From the NCBI GenBank assembly GCA_010015655.1, contig ML976661.1, forward strand, positions 1,172,075-1,236,074: DNA of 64,000 bases, read 5' to 3'. The stretch is from Bimuria novae-zelandiae CBS 107.79 (Eukaryota > Ascomycota > Dothideomycetes > Pleosporales > Didymosphaeriaceae). Under the pieces are notes generated by a model, which made no database searches, was not told the origin of the DNA, and saw nothing but the letters and a program-made list of their open reading frames with translations. How positions within the stretch are numbered: position 1 is the first letter of the stretch; each line of letters starts with the position of its first letter. Below are positions 1 to 13,657 of the stretch, in pieces. The translations under genes were made by a program, and so were the position numbers.

Positions 1-3000
1 CTGAAGCGCACCACGAAGCGATGGTGTGAGAGCTTCGGGAGGCAAGCCGAGATCAATACGATGATACGGTATTTGTCAAGGAGGATGATGCGTGGCTAAA
101 CGCGAAGGACCGGAAGCTACCGATTGCCTTTTCGAGAGGGCACTGCAGTGGGACAGTTGGCGGAAGATCATTGAACAAAGCACGAGCTGCTTTGCGAAGC
201 ACAACCGTGTACTGTTCAACGAGCTTTGTGTCACTCCGTGACGTCGCAAAAGCAAATGGCTTTTGATGGGAGAACCGAAAGCGGCATGTACTCCGTTGGA
301 GGCGAGGTGAAAGTCACACCAGATCTGCGTAGAGAGAAAAAAGAAGAGAAGAAACGAGAATCGCGTTAAGTCCAGTTCAAGCGCTGGGGGCTTGGAATAC
401 AGCGGCGGCTCCTATGCCCATACTCCTACTGGCGTAAGTAAACGGAGATATCTTCCACCGCTAGAGAAAGAGAGCAGTGAAATCGACCAGAAGCCCTGAC
501 CCTCGCGTTCGGGCGAATGTCTGTCGTCCCTACCTTGCTCCCTCTCGACGATCAGATATGCACCCTGTGCGAGTGTTGCAAGCGGGTGCTCAGGCAATTG
601 GTGAGGGTTTCGCAAGAATGGAACACGAGACGCATTACACGAAATCGAGTCCGATAAGATTGGCCCATCATATTCGGAATGATAGTCTTGCAGCGGTATG
701 CAGCGGACTAGCGGCGAATAGTCTTAGGTGTAAAAGTCTCTCCATAACTCTCTCACGCGGTGAGACACACCGAATGCGACGGACACGTAGCCTGGGATGT
801 TATCTCGTCTTCAGGAGCAATGGCCTCGAAACATTGGTCATTGTCTTGGACTTGAATCGGTTACTGAAGCTCCCTTCGGCATGGCTTCATATTGACCTTT
901 CAAAGAGACTTCGCTGACTCTGAGTCAAGCGGCCTCCCGAGGGCCGAACACACTTGATTCGCCCATCTCAATGACGCTGCCGCTCGGGACTGGCAGCAGT
1001 TGTGAGGACACACATCAGGTCATTTTCAGTGAAGCTGAAGCTGGAGTGGATAGATGTCAAGCAACTTCTTTGTAAGTAGACCTGGTCACCAGTGCATAGC
1101 GAAAGCTGGGGATTTCCCTGCTCGCTCCCACGCTGTCGGATTTCCAAGATCCAGACCAGGTCCGGAGAGGGCTTGGATGGCGTCCGCCTAGCGAAGCGAT
1201 GGTCTTTTAGTGTCGATGCGGGAAATTGAGAAGAGAAACCCGCAGAATCTGGATGTCAACAATAGTTTTCGGCTCCTAGCGTTTCGGCAATACAGACAAT
1301 CTTGTCGGGTCTTCTTCAAAATGGCGACGCAGGGCCGAATCGTGATTATTGATGTTTTCGGCAGTTTTCAAGAGATGCTCTCATGCCTTCTATGGAGCCC
1401 GACAGCACTAGCGGTAGCGCTTCTGGCTCGGTGAGTGCCTGGGCCAGATCCAGCTGAAAGCACATGCAAAGATACACGAAGTTCGCAAGGCTTATCCCGC
1501 GATCTCTGCCTACTCCAGGAAAGAAGCGCCTGATAAACACGAGATGGGTGGCCAATCAAATTTTTTTGGCAACACCTTTCACAACCCAGAGCATAATAGC
1601 CCCAACACAGCGCGGGAATTGCGCAGCGATTGAAAAGGATAGCGGGTACTGTATGCAGCGGTACGCAACCTAAACGTTCTATGCTGCACGTTGTTGGGTT
1701 TGAGCACGCAGCAGGGTTTGGCGAGTCCCAGGCAAATGAAGATTGCAGGCAACTATTGGTTCGATGAGGAGCCGCACAACATGCCTATTGTAGGGAGGTG
1801 CGTTCCGAAATAAAAAGCTGCATGCCAGGACCGTGTGGGGTAGCGGTCATTTCATTTGCAAGTGGTTATTCGAAATGCAAAGGCGTCTGCCGTGTGTCTT
1901 CAAACGCACACGAGGCCAGGCGCGCTTATTTCGGGAGATGATCGGCATGAGCAGCGCGATGCGTAGCACCATTATCGACGGTGCCGAGAAACGGACTACG
2001 AGGATGAAGTTGGCTTGCGGAGGGCGCCAGAGTACTGTGCTTTGAGGCTTGAACGTGGGCGCCGTGCCGCCGGCGGAACAGTGACCTAACTGTTGGCGAT
2101 GGATGGCTGCTTGTGAGTCCCAATATCACGGGTCGGCTTGACCGGGTGGAAAATCAGGAGTTCCGATCCCCAGCGAACAGCGCCAGGGGCGGAGGCAGGC
2201 TTGCGGGTTGTCTCAAACACAAATGCGATCCGTGTCAAAATTAAGCTGTGCAGCGGACGCGTGACAGGGGCCAGTAGACGAATGGGGTGGGCCTACGGGG
2301 AGCCCGAGCAGCAGCAGCAGCAGCCAGAGCAGACGGCTCCGGGACTGTTAGCTGTGAAGATCGAAAGCCGGCGCCGGGGCGGATGCAGATCGATTGATGG
2401 CATCTGCGACGGTAGTACGCAGCACCTGGCAGCACCGCGACGATCCAGGGCACGCGGCCTGTAGCGTATCGTACTGTGAGTATACACAGTGGGACAGTCC
2501 AGCGCGACCCAGGAAGAGCACTGGAGGCTGAACTTTGTTGCTGAAGGCCGAGCATCGCATAGGGTGGGGAAGATCCGTACAGGAAGCGGATGGGTACGCG
2601 AACGCGAGGTCGAAATAAGCTAGACGAAGTCAATTATGCTGGCGCGTGAATGTGATCCGGCCAGAGGGATCGCAATTCGTGGGCGCAGGGATGCCCGCTG
2701 CAGACGCTTCTGCACGCCCGCATCATATCAGGCGAGCAGAAACCGCGGGAGAGCCTCTCTGCCACGGCCAGGCTCTTCTTTGACCGTGGGCGCGATGCTG
2801 CGCTGCTCCAGACTCGCTTAGGCGGCAGCAGACGGGCCAGGCGCGTATCACCAGCGCCAAGAGCCCCGTCGATGGATTGCTGCATGTCACACGGGGCTTC
2901 GAACCTCTCCCTCCGTGTTGACGCAGATGAAATTGAGTCTCATGCAAACGACATCGAGCAGCAATGTACCGACAGCCTGTCTCTCCCGGGCCTCGTCCGC

Positions 3001-6000
3001 CACTCTAGTCGGTCGCGCTAAGGCGTCAGTATCACGCCCATTATCCCTCCAGGGCAGGGCAGAGGCGAGGACGGCATCCATGCCGCAGGCTCGCAGTGCA
3101 ATGTCTCCGGAAGTCGTCGTGCGCGACCAGCCTCCATTCGCCGCATGTCGTTTGCGACGAGAGGTCCGCGGTTGCGATCTCTTGGCGCATGCACACCGCA
3201 AGCACACACCCACAGTTGGGACGACGATGACTCGCAAGGGGAGGAGGCGCCATGCTTCCCGGGCTCCGGGCTACGCTAGCTGTCATCCGCAGCCAACGGG
3301 CGCCTCGTGCTCCTCTGCGCCAGAGGCTTGCTGCTGGAAGCCTGCCCGCATCCACACCCTCACCCAGTGACCCACACGGCGGGCATGGTGGTAGGTAAGC
3401 ATCTTCGACCCCAGGCGCTGCACATAAAGGCCGAAAACAACTGCAGCTGCCACCACGTGGAGATCTGCCATAGCTGCTGACCCAGCGTCGCCCAGCAGAT
3501 TACCAGATTTCCTGAGATGAGCAGACCAGGGGACCGAAGGCTGCGCTTATTGCACTGTCCGCTCTGGGACCGACACGTGCCGCAGACAATATAATGTCAC
3601 GCTAAAAATAAAAATACCCCCAGAGCCTGATGCGCGAGTACCATCGATTGGGGCCAGAAGCGAGCTTCAAGGGAGCGGGTGGTCGACGTCGCTATCCCGC
3701 GCCCTGGGGCTGCTCGTCGCGTGTTGTCGCTTCGGACGAGGACAATCAACTGGAGACGGCATGGCTGCCCTTGTCCTGGAGTGCGTCGATCGACTGCGTT
3801 GTCCTTTGTCGTCTGAAGCCTCTCCCGCCTAAGCGTGCTTGGGCTGCTCTATCATGTGCCGTCTTGCATAGCACGAACCTGGCGACCTGAACGAGCGCGA
3901 ACTAGATGTCAGCTGGAGCTTGAAGGAGCCAAAAAGCACGGTCGCCTAGTGAGCATTGGTCGCCGAAACTCTCCATCCCTGCATCCAGTCCGTCGCGAGC
4001 TGTGCAGTCTCAGTCTTTCAAGCGCTGAGTGTTGTGACGTTGAGCGTTGTGACGCTGAGTGCGCTCGTGGGAAGCACTGCGCGATTGCAGCGCTTCTCTA
4101 CCCTCAGCAACAAATTGGCTGTATCAAACATCGTCCATGTCAAGGAGCACAATTGGCCCCCTGGTTGGCGAGTTGTTTATCTTTGTACTGGATGTGCGGA
4201 GAGTGCTTTGTCTGGATGGCCTGCACGGGACGCGTCTGGCCAGACCGTCGTCCGTGCTGGGTTCGCTGGCGCCAGACCTGACACTGGATTGCCTGTGTGG
4301 CCCATCCTTGGTACTTGGAAAAACAAAAATGCTTCCTCTTTCTACCCATTGCTGTGCCGCGACCGTGGGTCAGGAGCAGCCGTATCGCCACACAATACCT
4401 TCACGCGTCCCTGCGACGACGCAAAACATCAAAGGAACCCCGGCGAGGTCAGTAAGCATCAGCATCATCCCAGACGCCATGAGGCAGCTGCCCTTTGAAC
4501 CTGGCCGGGCCGGCGCAGGCCACAGCTCCTCCACCGTGCTGGTCCAAGCCGTCCCGCACGCCAGCGACTCCGAGCAGAGGGGCGAGCGACAGGGTCTGCT
4601 GCTGGTAGATGCAGTAATCCCGGCACTGCATTGTTGTTCCCCCATACCCGCCTGGGCTCTAATTCGCACCTGAACGGTGTGGTAGCTTTATTATTCACTT
4701 GCTTCTCCCGTGTCTCGTCTGCGTTTCCCCGTTGCGTGTAGGCGCGGTGAATAGCGCCGACAACCGTCCATTTGTACAGTAGCCTACCCCCGCCCTCATC
4801 TCCCATTCCGATCCAGATTGCCCCAAAACGCTCGGACGAACCCTATCGCCTGGTCAGGCTCTTGAGGCCTTGGTGAAGCCTCAGCCCGCTAGGAAGCCAC
4901 GCGAACCACAAACCCTGACGCCTTAGCCCGCCTACATATACGTGACTCCACCCGCTCACTACGAGGAAAGCCTTTTGGCCCAGCACAGTCCAGCCTTCTC
5001 CGCCATCGCTCCTTAGGGCGCCCAGGAACTGAGCTTAACAAGGAGGGATCGCCGCCCGCGCGCCTCACAACCACCGTCAGTCCACTCCAAGGGCCACCAG
5101 GACTTGGACTCCACCATCGTCAACGTGCAACACCAGATCTTGCGGCGCACTTGTGGTGGAAAACAGCAGGACTGGTCTGTCTGTACCCGTTGCTCATTGT
5201 GGAAGGCGACCCCGTTCCCAGCACCGTGGAATCCGAGTCTCTGGTCAACTAGTTGTTAGCCAATTAGACGTCTATTGACATCTGTCGACCGACGAGTTCA
5301 GCACGGTCATAGCAGCAGGTCGAACCTCTTGACCGAAAATCAACATTCTCACAGCTTGTACGACCGCCGTAGTAGCACGGCCTCTGCGCAACCAGGAAAC
5401 CGGGCCCTACCGAGAGCCGAGTGTGTTGGAAACAGTGTTCCACGAGCATCTGCTTTTGCTGCCTCGTACGCCCTCCTTATTCGGCCTGCGACAAGTAGCA
5501 CCACTGATCCTGCGCAGAGACTGAGACTTCTAGAAGACTTCCGGAGTGGCGTGCATCCGTTGGTATCACCATTCTTCAGAAACCTGCGCAGGTACCATTG
5601 CTGGGACCGTCCACCCATCGCACCTTTCGAATACCTGGAACGATCATTCGCCCTTCAGAGGAGCGACATACTAGTGGGGAACACCATAGGATATCTAGGC
5701 CGGTTTGCGTCTGTGTGAGCAGGAGGTCATTTACAACGTCGTTGCTCCTCCACTACCTGCAAACCATTAGCACTTTGTCCTCCTCCACCAAGGCACTTAC
5801 CATTCACGTCACGCCTCGGGGCTACGAGCCGTCGCTTGCCCTCCGTGGATTTTTCCCACTCTTCACGTGGATCTCATTGGTCCGACGTGCCTTTCTCCGC
5901 TCTACCTTTTGCAGTGTCGCAGCTGCAGTCTATACCGACCCCTTCCTCTCCAGAAGCTGGTAGGTCATCAGGACCTACCCGGAACACAACCGCCAACGTG

Positions 6001-6027
6001 GCTGCTGCAGTGGCGCGCCCGACTTCG
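1..6027. other. Gene-free leader and intergenic region
   Basis: About 6 kb of GC-balanced sequence in which every open frame is short and none gives a recognisable domain or a plausible spliced model. It contains a short CAG run near 2,310 and a small tandem of a roughly 15-base unit near 4,025-4,060. The last kilobase is probably promoter and 5' UTR of the downstream zinc-finger gene. The first 99 bases are open to a stop and could be the tail of a gene outside the window, but nothing supports that. Confidence 0.5.
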
Positions 6028-7356
6028 ATGCATCCTGGGCCAGGCCAGATGGGTGTACCCTCAACGAGTTTTTCGTCTAGGAGGGGACACGCCCAGGTAT
6101 TGGGTAACTTCGAACTGCCACCTCCATCCGCGCCCAAGTTCCCCTCTTTCAATACTATCAACGCTTCACAGTCGTCACAAGCTCCAACGACCATCGCTAG
6201 TGTCGGCAACTTGCTTACTCCGCCAAATAATATACCTGGCGAGGTGTTGAGTCCTTCTTCAGGAGTATCAACGAGCAGTGCCCAACAGACAGCCATGTCT
6301 TCGTATCATCAAGGCGGAGGCTACATGTACTCGCCATCTTCTCAGCCGTCGAGCCACTATGGGTATGGTGGTGGCCCGCAAAACCAATATAATCCAGCCC
6401 GGGGAGGTAAGTTTGCTTCCCTGAAGAATGATTGTCAGTTTGGGGACCAATGCTGACTTACTCTGTGCAAAGGGCTGAATCCGCCACCATACGAAATGAA
6501 CCAGCAGCTGCCGCCATTCACGCCATCGTCTGTGCCGTCCAATATGCACACAATGTCCGCACAACATCAGCCCCATCATATGATGAACTCACAGACTCCC
6601 GTGTCAAGCTCAGCACCACAGCAATCACCCGCGCACGCCCAGGAACCTTTCCGGCCACCGCCCACCCCAACTTACTCTTACCCTCCCGCCACAACACCAC
6701 AGCAAGCCTCGTTTCCTTATTCGACAGGTCCGTCGCCGACGCATCAGAGTCCCATCAGCGGCGGAGGACATATGACGAGAATGTCCCCTGCCGTGTCGCA
6801 CGGGGCGATTCCTTCAATACCGTCTAATCCTGCTCCTTCACCTCATCCGTATCAGCGATCGTACGGGAACTACGTCCCCCAGGCTAGTCCGGTGTACACA
6901 AACGTGAACAATCCGAACGGCCAGCTTTCTTTAGTAGGCGGTGTGCACCCCGGAATGATGCCAGGGTTCAACAGCGGACACGCAGCTGCGATGCCTCATT
7001 TTCTGGGACATCAACACCAGCAGCAACCGACCAACGACCGTCCGTTCAAATGCGACCAATGTCCGCAAAGCTTCAACCGGAATCACGACTTGAAGCGCCA
7101 CAAAAGGATTCATCTGGCTGTCAAGCCGTTCCCTTGCACACATTGTGACAAGAGCTTCTCACGCAAGGACGCCCTCAAGGTATGATCATATCTTCCCTGT
7201 CAAAGACGCGAAGCTGATTGTTTCTAGCGACACATCCTTGTCAAGGGCTGTGGCAAGGTCGCAAGTGGCGGCGACGATGCGAAACGAGAAAGCGGTTCAC
7301 CCGACGTAAAAGCCGAGTCTGTCGATACGAAAACCGTGATACACAGTCGCGCATAG
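6028..7356 (+). CDS. C2H2-type transcription factor, possibly FlbC-like
   Basis: Predicted nuclear DNA-binding regulator of 404 residues with exons 6,028-6,406, 6,473-7,179 and 7,228-7,356. Both introns have GT-AG ends and keep the frame. The first ~310 residues are Pro/Ser/Gln/Gly-rich and look disordered. Two fingers lie at the C-terminus, about residues 320-373: a classic C-X2-C...H-X3-H finger (CDQCPQSFNRNHDLKRH), then a C2HC-like one (CTHCDKSFSRKDALK joined across the second intron to RHILVKGC). This tail arrangement recalls the FlbC conidiation regulators of Pezizomycotina; that name rests on memory of the family, not a search. The frame stays open upstream to about 5,719 but has no ATG, so I take the first in-frame ATG at 6,028. 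A longer protein with an extra 5' exon is possible. Confidence 0.8.
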
Positions 7357-9448
7357 ACCTGTGCTCATTCACATTTTACTTCTCATTGTATTATTTACCT
7401 TTTCCCGTCTGCACACCTATCCAGTGTGGACAGCCGAGCAACACCGCCCTCGCTGTTTGAGATGCTGGATTCGCAGCAGTCTTCGGATTTGTCCATTTCG
7501 GATGTTACCATACGCTTGTTCGGAGTTTTCGGTACGGGCGCACGCTTCGCGATTGGATCCCTTTTGCGGCAGATACCTCTTAGTTTGGATTGTTTTTCAG
7601 GCGGCACGTCCTCGGCGTTGCATTTTGGAATATTGTGCTTGAGTCAGAGGAGTCGATATGCATCTTCGTGTCACACGGGACGACGCGCGGGTTTCAAATC
7701 TCAGTACTGTTTGGGAAGGGGGGCATCAGTTCAGGGCCGCCGTCCGTGGGCTTGGGGGTAATGGCTGATTGCTTTTTTCTCTCCACGATATCTGGGGCAA
7801 ATGGCTGGCGCATACTGCAGGGTATTTAGGAAACGGTACGGGAAAGGTACCGACAGTGGTACGGACGAGATACCGCCGCTATATGAATCGATGTTTTGCC
7901 GACTACTATAGCAGTAGTTTTGCCGTAAGCTGTGATGGTCATGCGAGATTGAGTGGGCCGCTGCTCCAAGTAACCCGTGAATGCTCATGCAGGACGATCC
8001 TTTTCCGTTGGAGGCTGCGTTAAGGTTATTTCGTGCGGGCGGGCCACTGCAGCGGTGCAGATCTGGCCGGTATCCACTATCCTGGGTTCTTTGTGTTGGG
8101 CCGAAAAAAAGCCGAGCTACGTCAATCTTCACGCAGAGTTGCAGTTCCATCACTTTTTCATCCCAACACGCTTCCGAGAGCATGGCCGCCCAGGAACATT
8201 AGTGTAGAGGTTTGTTTTGGAATCCTTTGTTTTTCAGTTTGCCGTCAGGACAGCAGCTCGGGCCGGTCGTGGGTCGTTCTACCGGACCACTGCAGACTGT
8301 TCTTCATGGAATCATGGTTAAAGTATCTCTTTTCATATCAACGAGCTCAATGGGGATGCGGTTCTGGCGGCGACTCGAGAGACGTCCCATCTTAGATTTT
8401 CAGTCTCTTCTTACAGGTCCCTGCTTGCTTACCTAGACTCGATCCTGGCTTTCATTCCATTCCTTCATTGAAGCTATTGTCTGTAATCTACGCAGATGGC
8501 TCGAGTATCCGCGTCTAATCCACGTATAACAGATCAGCCATGTAAGCACCAGACGGCCAGGTGCAAAGTAGGTGTTAGACACTGTATTGCTTATCCTAGG
8601 GTATCACACAGCTCTAATCCAATTTTAACTAGAACCGTCTTACCCGACCTTGTACCTACACGACTGGGAACGGTTAATGTTGTTGATCTCGGACCCATTG
8701 CGGTATGTGTGGTATGTACGGGAAGTGAATGGGCGACGCGTCGAAATACTAGAAATTTCGACCATAGTTCGGACGAAAATGTTGGATATGGTTGTCTCTC
8801 ACTCGTCTTCAGTCGCCCGGCAACGCGTGCCAAACCGGGTCACAACAAACGCAACAAACACAATTTTCGCCCTGGGCATATTCCGCGGTTACCAGACCGG
8901 ACGACTAAACGAGACCGCCACCACACGCGACCTTCTCAATTGTACAGCACCACCGCTCGATATATCATCGTTCTTTCCTATCCCAACTGTTGTCGGGTGT
9001 GCACCTTCCCCCGGCGTTTGGGCCCGACCGCGATCGCCTATTGTTGTCCCCACCCACCAATATCAACACGCCCGCCTTCTGCCTGCCGCCTCTCCCCGCT
9101 GTATGCATTGACAACAACTTGTTAACTTTTTTTTGGTTCTACCGAGGTCAATTGGTGACTCTCGCTGCCCTTCTTTTACTGGCGTTTGTCCACCGACTTG
9201 CAAGCACGGCGCGGCTTTTGTCGCAGACCAACCGCATACATACAGCCGGCTATGGAAACAGCTTAATCGACAGCACGCCCATACGACAATAGCTATCGCG
9301 ACTTTGCTACTTGCTTCTTGGTGCTCTATTGAGTCTATCCCCGGTGCATCTTATTTGTACATCTGGTATCCATTCAACACGCCATCATAGCTCGGTTACC
9401 ATCACCCACCTTCCATCTTACGTTTGCGGTAACCCCGCGCTTCGTAAC
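7357..9448. other. Intergenic, no gene seen
   Basis: Holds the 3' UTR of the zinc-finger gene and the upstream region of the kinase gene. Open frames up to ~210 codons exist but have no recognisable domain, poor initiation context, and no consistent splicing. The last few hundred bases before 9,449 are pyrimidine-rich, as in many fungal promoters. Confidence 0.5.
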
Positions 9449-12400
9449 ATGGATCACAACTACCACAGGCGCCCGCCGACGCGTCGTCGCGCTGTGCTCG
9501 GCGATGCTACCCTACGCGCCAACGAGGACCACCGCCTGCGCTCCACTCGAAGCACAGGTGACAAGCTGAATGCACATGTTGTGCCGACCTCCTCCCCGAA
9601 GGCGCTCCCCCACGACGAGTCTCTCATCCCCAATGGCACACTCGCAGTTCGACACGAACCCATGCCGTCGCCGTCACCTCAGCACAAGCGGCTGTCCGCC
9701 GTCATCGATGAGAGCCGGCCGCGCAACACCAAGCGCGATTCGGAGATCTCCAATGCTAGTACCAACGCCTCCCATGGTGGCCGCCGCAAGACACACATTG
9801 GGCCCTGGCAGCTGGGCAAGACAGTCGGCAAGGGAGGTTGCTCTCGCGTGCGTATTGTGCGACACAGCGGGACCGGGAAGTATGGAGCTGCCAAAATCAT
9901 ATCGAAGACCGTGGCAGAAAAGGTTCGGGCTCTGAGTCTGGCGAATCTCTGCGAGAGCGCGCAATATGATCCGACCCTCTTCTCTAGCGGCAAGGTCATC
10001 CCCTTCGGCCTGGAGCGTGAGATCTGCATCATGAAGCTTCTGGACCATCCTTATATTGTGAAGCTGTATGACATCTGGGAGAATCGCAACGAGCTGTAAG
10101 TTTCCCCAGGTCTCATTTCGTCTCAATGTTTACGAACTCTAGCTACCTCATTATGGAATACGTTGAAGGCGGCGAACTCTTCAGCTATATTGGCGAGAAC
10201 CACGGCTGCGACGAGATGATAGTAGTTCACATCTTTAGACAGATTATCGCAGCGTTGTGGTACTGCCACCAGCTCAAAATTTTCCACCGCGACCTGAAGC
10301 CTGAGAACATTTTGTTGGACAGGAAGACTATGACGATCAAACTGGTGGATTTTGGCATGGCCGCACTGCAGCCGCAAGGCAAGAAGTTGACTACTCCATG
10401 CGGAAGCCCCCACTACGCTGCACCGGAAGTGATCAAGACCCAGTCGTACGATGGAGGCAAGGCTGATGTTTGGAGCTGCGGCGTTATACTCTTTGTCTTG
10501 CTCACAGGCATGCCTCCCTTCAACTACGACGGTTATGACGGGGAACACGAGAACCTCAAGCCTCTTTTCCGAGCCATCACTCGTGCCGATTACATAATGC
10601 CAGATGACCTCTCTCCCGAAGCTCAGGACTTGATCCGAGCTATACTGGTAGTGGATCCCAAGAAGCGTATATCTATCGACAAGATATGGACACACCCGTT
10701 CATGCGGAAATATGACAAAGAGCTGGAGTTCAACCGTACCGCAGAGCATGACAGGCTATGGCTCCGGCCTAGTGCACCGGTCGATTGGAAGCCTCTGACC
10801 CGATCTACTATCGACCGTGAAATTCTCCGCTATATGCGCACTCTCTGGCATAGCGAGAAGGAGGAGACCATCATCTCACGTCTTCTTAGCAAAGAGTAAG
10901 TCGGAGATGCCCCCACCTTGTATTTGGATTCTAACTGTGCTCAGTACCCAAAACCACGAAAAACTTTTCTATGCGGCTCTTGAAAAGTATCGAAACGAGC
11001 AGATTGAGAACTACGTGCCGAGCCCGCATCATTCTGTCGGCTACTCTCACAGTGATCATCATCACCAGTCGCGGTATGCACCGACTTCAAAAGACATGCT
11101 GCAATTGCCATCAAAAAGCCACAAACACACACAGTCAGGATACTCGATTCTCAATAATGAGCACCTTTATTCAAAGCACAGTTTCTACGAGCCGCCCTCA
11201 TCCGAAATCAGCTACGATCCGTTCAGAGCTTCGAGAGAGCCAGCCCTTCCCAATCATGATCTTCATCAAAACATAACCGTGCATCGAGGACCTAGCGCAA
11301 GCAGCCGGAATAAGAGACCAGCGACAGCTTTGGGACATCATAGTAGTTCATTGCGAGTACAAGCGCTCAACAACTCAAAGCGAAGCTCGGTAACAACTCG
11401 TACTTCTTCGAAACGCAGCAACCTTTCGCAGCGTTTCGCACACGTTCGACGTAGCTCTGTATCTCGCTCATCTATGGCAAGCTCTTACTTGCCAAGTAGC
11501 CCGCCTGTCTTTGTTCGGCCTGGCAGCTCCAGCAGGAGGGGTGTTAGCTTTTCCCATCTTAGGCGACCTTCGGCGGCAACAGCACATACGTTAGAGTCTG
11601 CGGCTGTGCAATATACACCCGATTCACGTAAATATTCAACTTATGGTCGGGATTCAGCCGGATCATCTTTACGGTCAGCTAGACCTAGCACTGTGGGCGA
11701 CTCTCCATCTGTGAGGCCGATACCAAAGATCCCAACTCGTCCCATGGTCCCACGGTTGCGAGTACGCAAACCAGACAGTCCCAGCAAATACATTCAGAGC
11801 GAAGCCCGTAAAGTCAGCACCGAGTTGGAGAAACATATGGAGGAGGCTTTCAACCGGTCTTCAGTCGGTTCCAGCGTCCGTACCTCAACCACTTCAGATC
11901 CACGTAAAGATCTGTCCGGATATGACACTCCTCCAACTACGTTCTCGAACCGAGATTCTGGCGCAACTAGAACAGGAACCCCAGAGCCCAAGGCTTTGTA
12001 CCAGAACCGGCCACTTCCGCCAGTGCCCAGCGAGACACCCAACACGTTTCTACAACGAAAGCTCGCAGAGACTCGCGCAGAGATTGCTCGCCGACTTGCA
12101 GAGGGCGGCGATAATACAGAGCATTTCAATGAAGTGCTGGAAAATCTGGATCGACTAATGGTGCCGACCGTTAACAATGCGAAGCGGACCTGTTCGGCAC
12201 CGGCGAAGTCTCTTGAGCCACCCGCCCCACTTCATGTGATTCCAGAAGAGGCGAAGGAGGATCGGTTTGAGTCCTATAGACCAAACTATAGAGCCTTCAC
12301 TGACCCCATCAGGTTCACTGGGCAGGGACAGCACAAGCTCTTGGACGATGCTACCATTCGACTTGTGAATCAGTCACCAGCACACGTGGCTCCTCTTATC

Positions 12401-13657
12401 ATCAGGAAGAAGAGCGATGTAGGCGGATCTACGAAGAGTGAGAACGTGCCTCCAACAATGCCCTGGCCGGAAACTCCCCGGCATACTTCTACTCCTTCGC
12501 ATCGTCAAACAGAGTCTGTTCCACTTGCCGCGCGCACAAACCAGGTTGTGCCAGTGAACGCCATCCCAGAAGGAACGGAGAAGAAAGAAGCCACGATAAA
12601 GAAGAAACGGTCATTGTGGTTTCGTCGTACACCCGAAGAGAAGGACCGCCCTCAGGAGAACCAGCCAAAACCTGTCCCTGGTCGATTGCAGATACCAGAG
12701 GCGTGGCAGGGCCTGGATGACCGCATCAAGAATGAACCCCCGAAAGCCGGCAATCCTAATTCAGACGATAAGCAGGTTACCAAGCAGTCTGATGGCAGTA
12801 CTACTAGCGAGTTTCCTATGCGCGCCTATGGCACAACCATCGGTAAGAACGAGGGTGGCGGAGCGCTCAAGAACTTCTTCAACTTCTTCGGGAAAAAGTC
12901 GAAAGAGGACAAGAACAAACGCTCGTTGGAGTTGGGAGGTGAGTCTACGGTCTTTCTGTTCTATCATTTGCATCTCTTCTGCAACTAGTTGGTGCCTTGC
13001 TAACCGATTCAATGCAGACAATTTCAGCACATCATCAATTCTGTCTGGCCATGATCTCGAGCATACCGGAGAAGCCCCAGCACGTTCTGGGCCCCCAGAT
13101 TTCCAGTTGAACTGGCTCTCGCGCTTTCTCCACATCAAACCAGCAAGCCGAGCCTTGTGCTTCCAAGTCCGTCGCGGAAAGGTTCGACAAGAGCTAGTGT
13201 ACCTACTACGGGATTGGCAGCGTTACGGTGTCCGAGATGTTACGTGTGACCGAAACACCAATATCATTAGTGCTCGCGTGGATAAGAACAACCGTAAGTA
13301 CACCAAACTCCTTTTCACGGCGTGGACTTTGAGAGAGAATCTCTTGTCGATTGAGCTCCAAGAGGCGTTTCCATTCTTTTCCCGTAATGTTGCACTCTGC
13401 ATCTGTGTGCATCCTAAGCTAACGGAGACGACCACACAGGCCTCAATCTCAAGCCTGTGACCTTCGTCATTGAGCTTTTCGTCGTCCTCGAAGATAACAA
13501 GCGCGCCAATCTTTGCCTGGCACGCTTCACCCAGACCCGGGGTGCCGCGTCTAGTTTCCGCCGAGCAGTCGAAGTCATTGAAGATATTTGCCGCGAGAAG
13601 CACATACTTATCGAGGACGAGCAGAAGAAGGTGGCCATGTGCGAGATCCTTAGTTGA
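9449..13657 (+). CDS. Gin4/Hsl1/Kcc4-type protein kinase
   Basis: Ser/Thr kinase of the NIM1-related family that in yeasts associates with septins at the bud neck or septum and restrains Swe1/Wee1. The 1,295-residue model has exons 9,449-10,095, 10,143-10,895, 10,945-12,938, 13,018-13,293 and 13,440-13,657; all introns are GT-AG and the total is a multiple of three. A basic N-terminal tail precedes the kinase domain at about 114-402, with Gly loop GKGGCSRV, catalytic Lys in GAAKII, HRDLKPEN near 264, DFG near 284 and the APE-like APEVIK. A long insert after the lysine strand is typical of Gin4/Hsl1 kinases. A ~700-residue Ser/Arg/Pro-rich linker follows. The last ~165 residues are compact and match the position of a fungal KA1 domain, which binds acidic lipid. 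Which yeast paralogue it corresponds to cannot be told from sequence alone. Confidence 0.93.

Noticed and set aside
1..99. Open frame running from the window edge to a stop, a possible gene tail
   Set aside because: Only 32 codons with no recognisable content; cannot be separated from chance.
477..917. Plus-strand open frame of 146 codons
   Set aside because: No domain, odd composition and no plausible splicing; overlapping frames of similar length occur on both strands in this region.
8496..9125. Plus-strand open frame of 209 codons upstream of the kinase gene
   Set aside because: Low-complexity Thr/Pro/Arg/His-rich translation of pyrimidine-rich DNA with no recognisable motif; another frame overlaps it over most of its length.
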